Assembly (NCBI GenBank): GCA_000934455.1
Contig: KN882913.1
Location: 35,607 to 57,247, forward strand
From: Apostichopus parvimensis
Lineage: Eukaryota > Echinodermata > Holothuroidea > Aspidochirotida > Stichopodidae
DNA length: 21,641 nt
Direction of reading: 5' to 3'
Shown here one piece after another: positions 19,670-21,641 of this stretch. Each line of letters opens with the position of its first letter. Positions within the stretch are counted from its first letter, which is position 1. Under the pieces are notes generated by a model, which worked only from the letters and a program-made list of their open reading frames with translations, was not told the DNA's origin and did no database searches. The position numbers were made by a program, and so were the translations under genes.

Positions 19670-21641
19670 CTATCAAAGGGATAGAAAGAGGGAAACACAT
19701 TCATCACGTTAATCTCATCATTGATTGTCACGTCTACTATAACCACTGAACACTATACGAAAGTTGGGAAATAATTCCAGATATTGTGTCGTTGGAAAGT
19801 GGGTTTAAAATGAAGTCTCACAATATATATCATATGTATAGTCAATAGTATATATCAATAGTATATCATATGTACGTTGCGACTCTATGACGTCGGAATT
19901 ACACCTTGAACACCTTGCAGCCTTGCAGATAGTATTCTATCTCGGATGTTTGACTCTATACTTGCGGACCTTTTACCACCCCCACCCCACCCCGACACCG
20001 CTCGCATGGGTGAGGAATTATGTAACGTCCAATGATTGCAGATCATCTAATAGTTATAGATATCTGAAGTTGTTACTATTTTTACAACTCACTCGTGTTA
20101 CGATACCCCGTAATGCCATACGTATATAAACTCCGGGATTTCTATAATATAGCATTCATGCAAAACTGTCTTTAGTTACCACACTAAAGATATAGAATTA
20201 ACAACCTTTTAATTGAAAACAAATTTATGAACTTTAACTCTGAAAATGGAGAAAGGAAACAGCAGCAAAGAAAAATGTAAAAGGTTAGAGAATATGAAGG
20301 ACGGTACTAACCTTGAAAGAATAGTCAGGACTGTAGTTTCAATATCAACTTTGATTATTAATACTCAAGGAAAATAATATTCCACCTTCACAGTTATATC
20401 TCCGTGAAAAAAAAAAGTAAGTCGCAGTTTCGCGGTTGAAATCATTCATATTTATTTAGGCTAAAGTTGCTAATATCTGTTTTAACCAAATCGGAAATGA
20501 AACTTAAAACATGTTTCGAAATTTAACGTCATATGTGTTAATAGTTAGATTTTTAGGCCTACCTACGCAGGCGTTTAATTAAGCTGTGATTAGGTTCTTC
20601 GTTTCGGAAACATCTACATATTGTGGTGAGGGTATGCTAAGTAGAAATCGAAGTGTGCAGATGAACGGGTTGTGAACGTGTTGTCATTGTTGTGGCGTGT
20701 TCTGAATCACACATAGTTTTAGCTGTCATTCAGAAGTTTGTTTTCTGGCAAGGGTTCGCTGTATAGAACAAATGGAGACTAGCATTATAAAACACACCAC
20801 TATCTGAATATTGAGCAATATAAAATCGACTTATACCCTAAATTAATCGTGTTCCGCATTTGGGTGTTGTCAGAAATGTGGCATCGATAAATTTAATGAC
20901 CAATTTTTAAGTTTTGATTTTGACTAGCGACTGCAAAACAGGTCCCTTGTTATCAGTGTCGTACGGTAAGGCTATATATGCTGTTACACGTTTAGGTCTA
21001 ACATTAGGAACATGGTTTAACCTTAGTGTACACGTCTTTCGTTTTGGAAGTGATATATTATGAAAATTAATGCAACAAATTATCGCCAATCCCCAGTTTA
21101 TTTATTAATATTTATATTCTGTTGGCAGCGAGCCTCAGACATGGCTCTAGCCAAGAACGTTTCCAACGATAATGTCATATATGGCGTAGGTACATTCCAA
21201 ATCACTAGATAACCTGCACTTAATATAAATCTACGTTATGTTTACTGCAAAATACAATGCTATTGTGGAAAGTCCATACGACATTACAAATTCTAACTTA
21301 ATATCCAGACTTCTGCGCATACCGTTATCATTGGCCTAAACGATCGATATATCAGATTTAGGGGCTACGAAAGAGAATAAGTTCCAGTTCGGTTTTAGCC
21401 TGTAGATCTTGTTTTATTTTAAGGATATAATGACGAAATGTGTTCCACGTACGAATATGATTCGGTTACCGCAAGCGTTCTAATGCGACATGAGACTAGT
21501 TTCAACTTATTCATCCTACCTCATTACATTGTTAATGATTAAGCAGTCTTGCACAACACTCCGTACACACCCTTATTTTAAAATTTAGTACGGTAGGCTA
21601 GTCTCTCGTCAGTACGCTACCTCACTATAACATATTATGGA
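19670..21641. other. Upstream flank of the FN3 gene: no exon found
   Basis: This should contain the first intron and possibly the signal-peptide exon of the minus-strand FN3 gene, but no Met followed by a hydrophobic stretch and a phase-1 donor could be supported. It holds an AT-rich repeat at 19820-19875, a C-rich tract at 19978-19993 and otherwise plain AT-rich DNA. Short open frames (for example minus 20907-21089) show no family resemblance. Confidence 0.45.
19820..19875. repeat. AT-rich short direct repeats
   Basis: atatcatatgta occurs at 19827-19838 and 19863-19874, and tcaatagtatat occurs twice, 13 bp apart, at 19842-19853 and 19855-19866. The block is a small nested tandem or microsatellite-type repeat just upstream of the first recognised exon. 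Confidence 0.55.

Noticed and set aside
1..21641. CRISPR arrays, tRNA genes, bacterial operons
   Set aside because: The DNA is clearly eukaryotic. The tandem repeats have no unique spacers of constant length, and no convincing A-box/B-box pair was seen.

Overview
This is animal (metazoan) genomic DNA, not prokaryotic. It is AT-rich and mostly non-coding, with short exons bounded by GT-AG splice sites and scattered transposon debris. The style of the fibronectin type III (FN3) exons and the interspersed repeats suggests a marine deuterostome, most likely an echinoderm such as a sea cucumber. That assignment is an inference from remembered resemblance, not from a search.

Right part (about 14.0-19.7 kb, minus strand): the one convincing host gene. 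Six consecutive exons can be delimited from splice sites and reading frame: 19669-19379, 18619-18314, 17635-17330, 16474-16169, 15671-15342 and 14543-14212. The five internal junctions all fall in phase 1, and joining the exons gives one open frame of about 623 codons ending in TAG at 14214-14212. The first exon encodes a cysteine-containing segment I do not recognise. The next five each encode one FN3 domain. Three of them are exactly 306 bp, and the third and fourth exons look like a recent tandem duplication. Such arrays occur in the ectodomains of echinoderm Tie-like receptor kinases and receptor tyrosine phosphatases, but no transmembrane, kinase or phosphatase exon is visible here. The 5' end (start codon, signal peptide) is not found in the window.

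Middle part (about 7.4-10.2 kb, minus strand): a decayed Ty3/gypsy-type LTR retrotransposon, readable in gene order as gag, protease, reverse-transcriptase leader, RNase H and integrase. It carries many stops and frameshifts, and the catalytic palm of the reverse transcriptase is missing. Catalytic or metal-binding residues are lost in protease, RNase H and the integrase zinc finger. No LTRs could be identified.

Between the retroelement and the FN3 gene (10.2-14.0 kb) are a transposon-like motif at 10738 and, on the plus strand, one open stretch at 12955-13198 that faintly resembles the GAIN-domain region of adhesion GPCRs (weak).

Left part (1-7.4 kb): no supported gene. It holds a degenerate 22/28-bp minisatellite (about 105-445), G-rich tracts, a 145-bp MITE-like element (3826-3970), a 28-bp minisatellite (about 5236-5463) and purine-rich direct repeats (6297 and 6398). 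The far right (19.7-21.6 kb) holds only short AT-rich repeats. I did not find a clearly new biological system. The most informative items are the FN3 exon array with its unknown N-terminal module and early stop, and the internally deleted retroelement.
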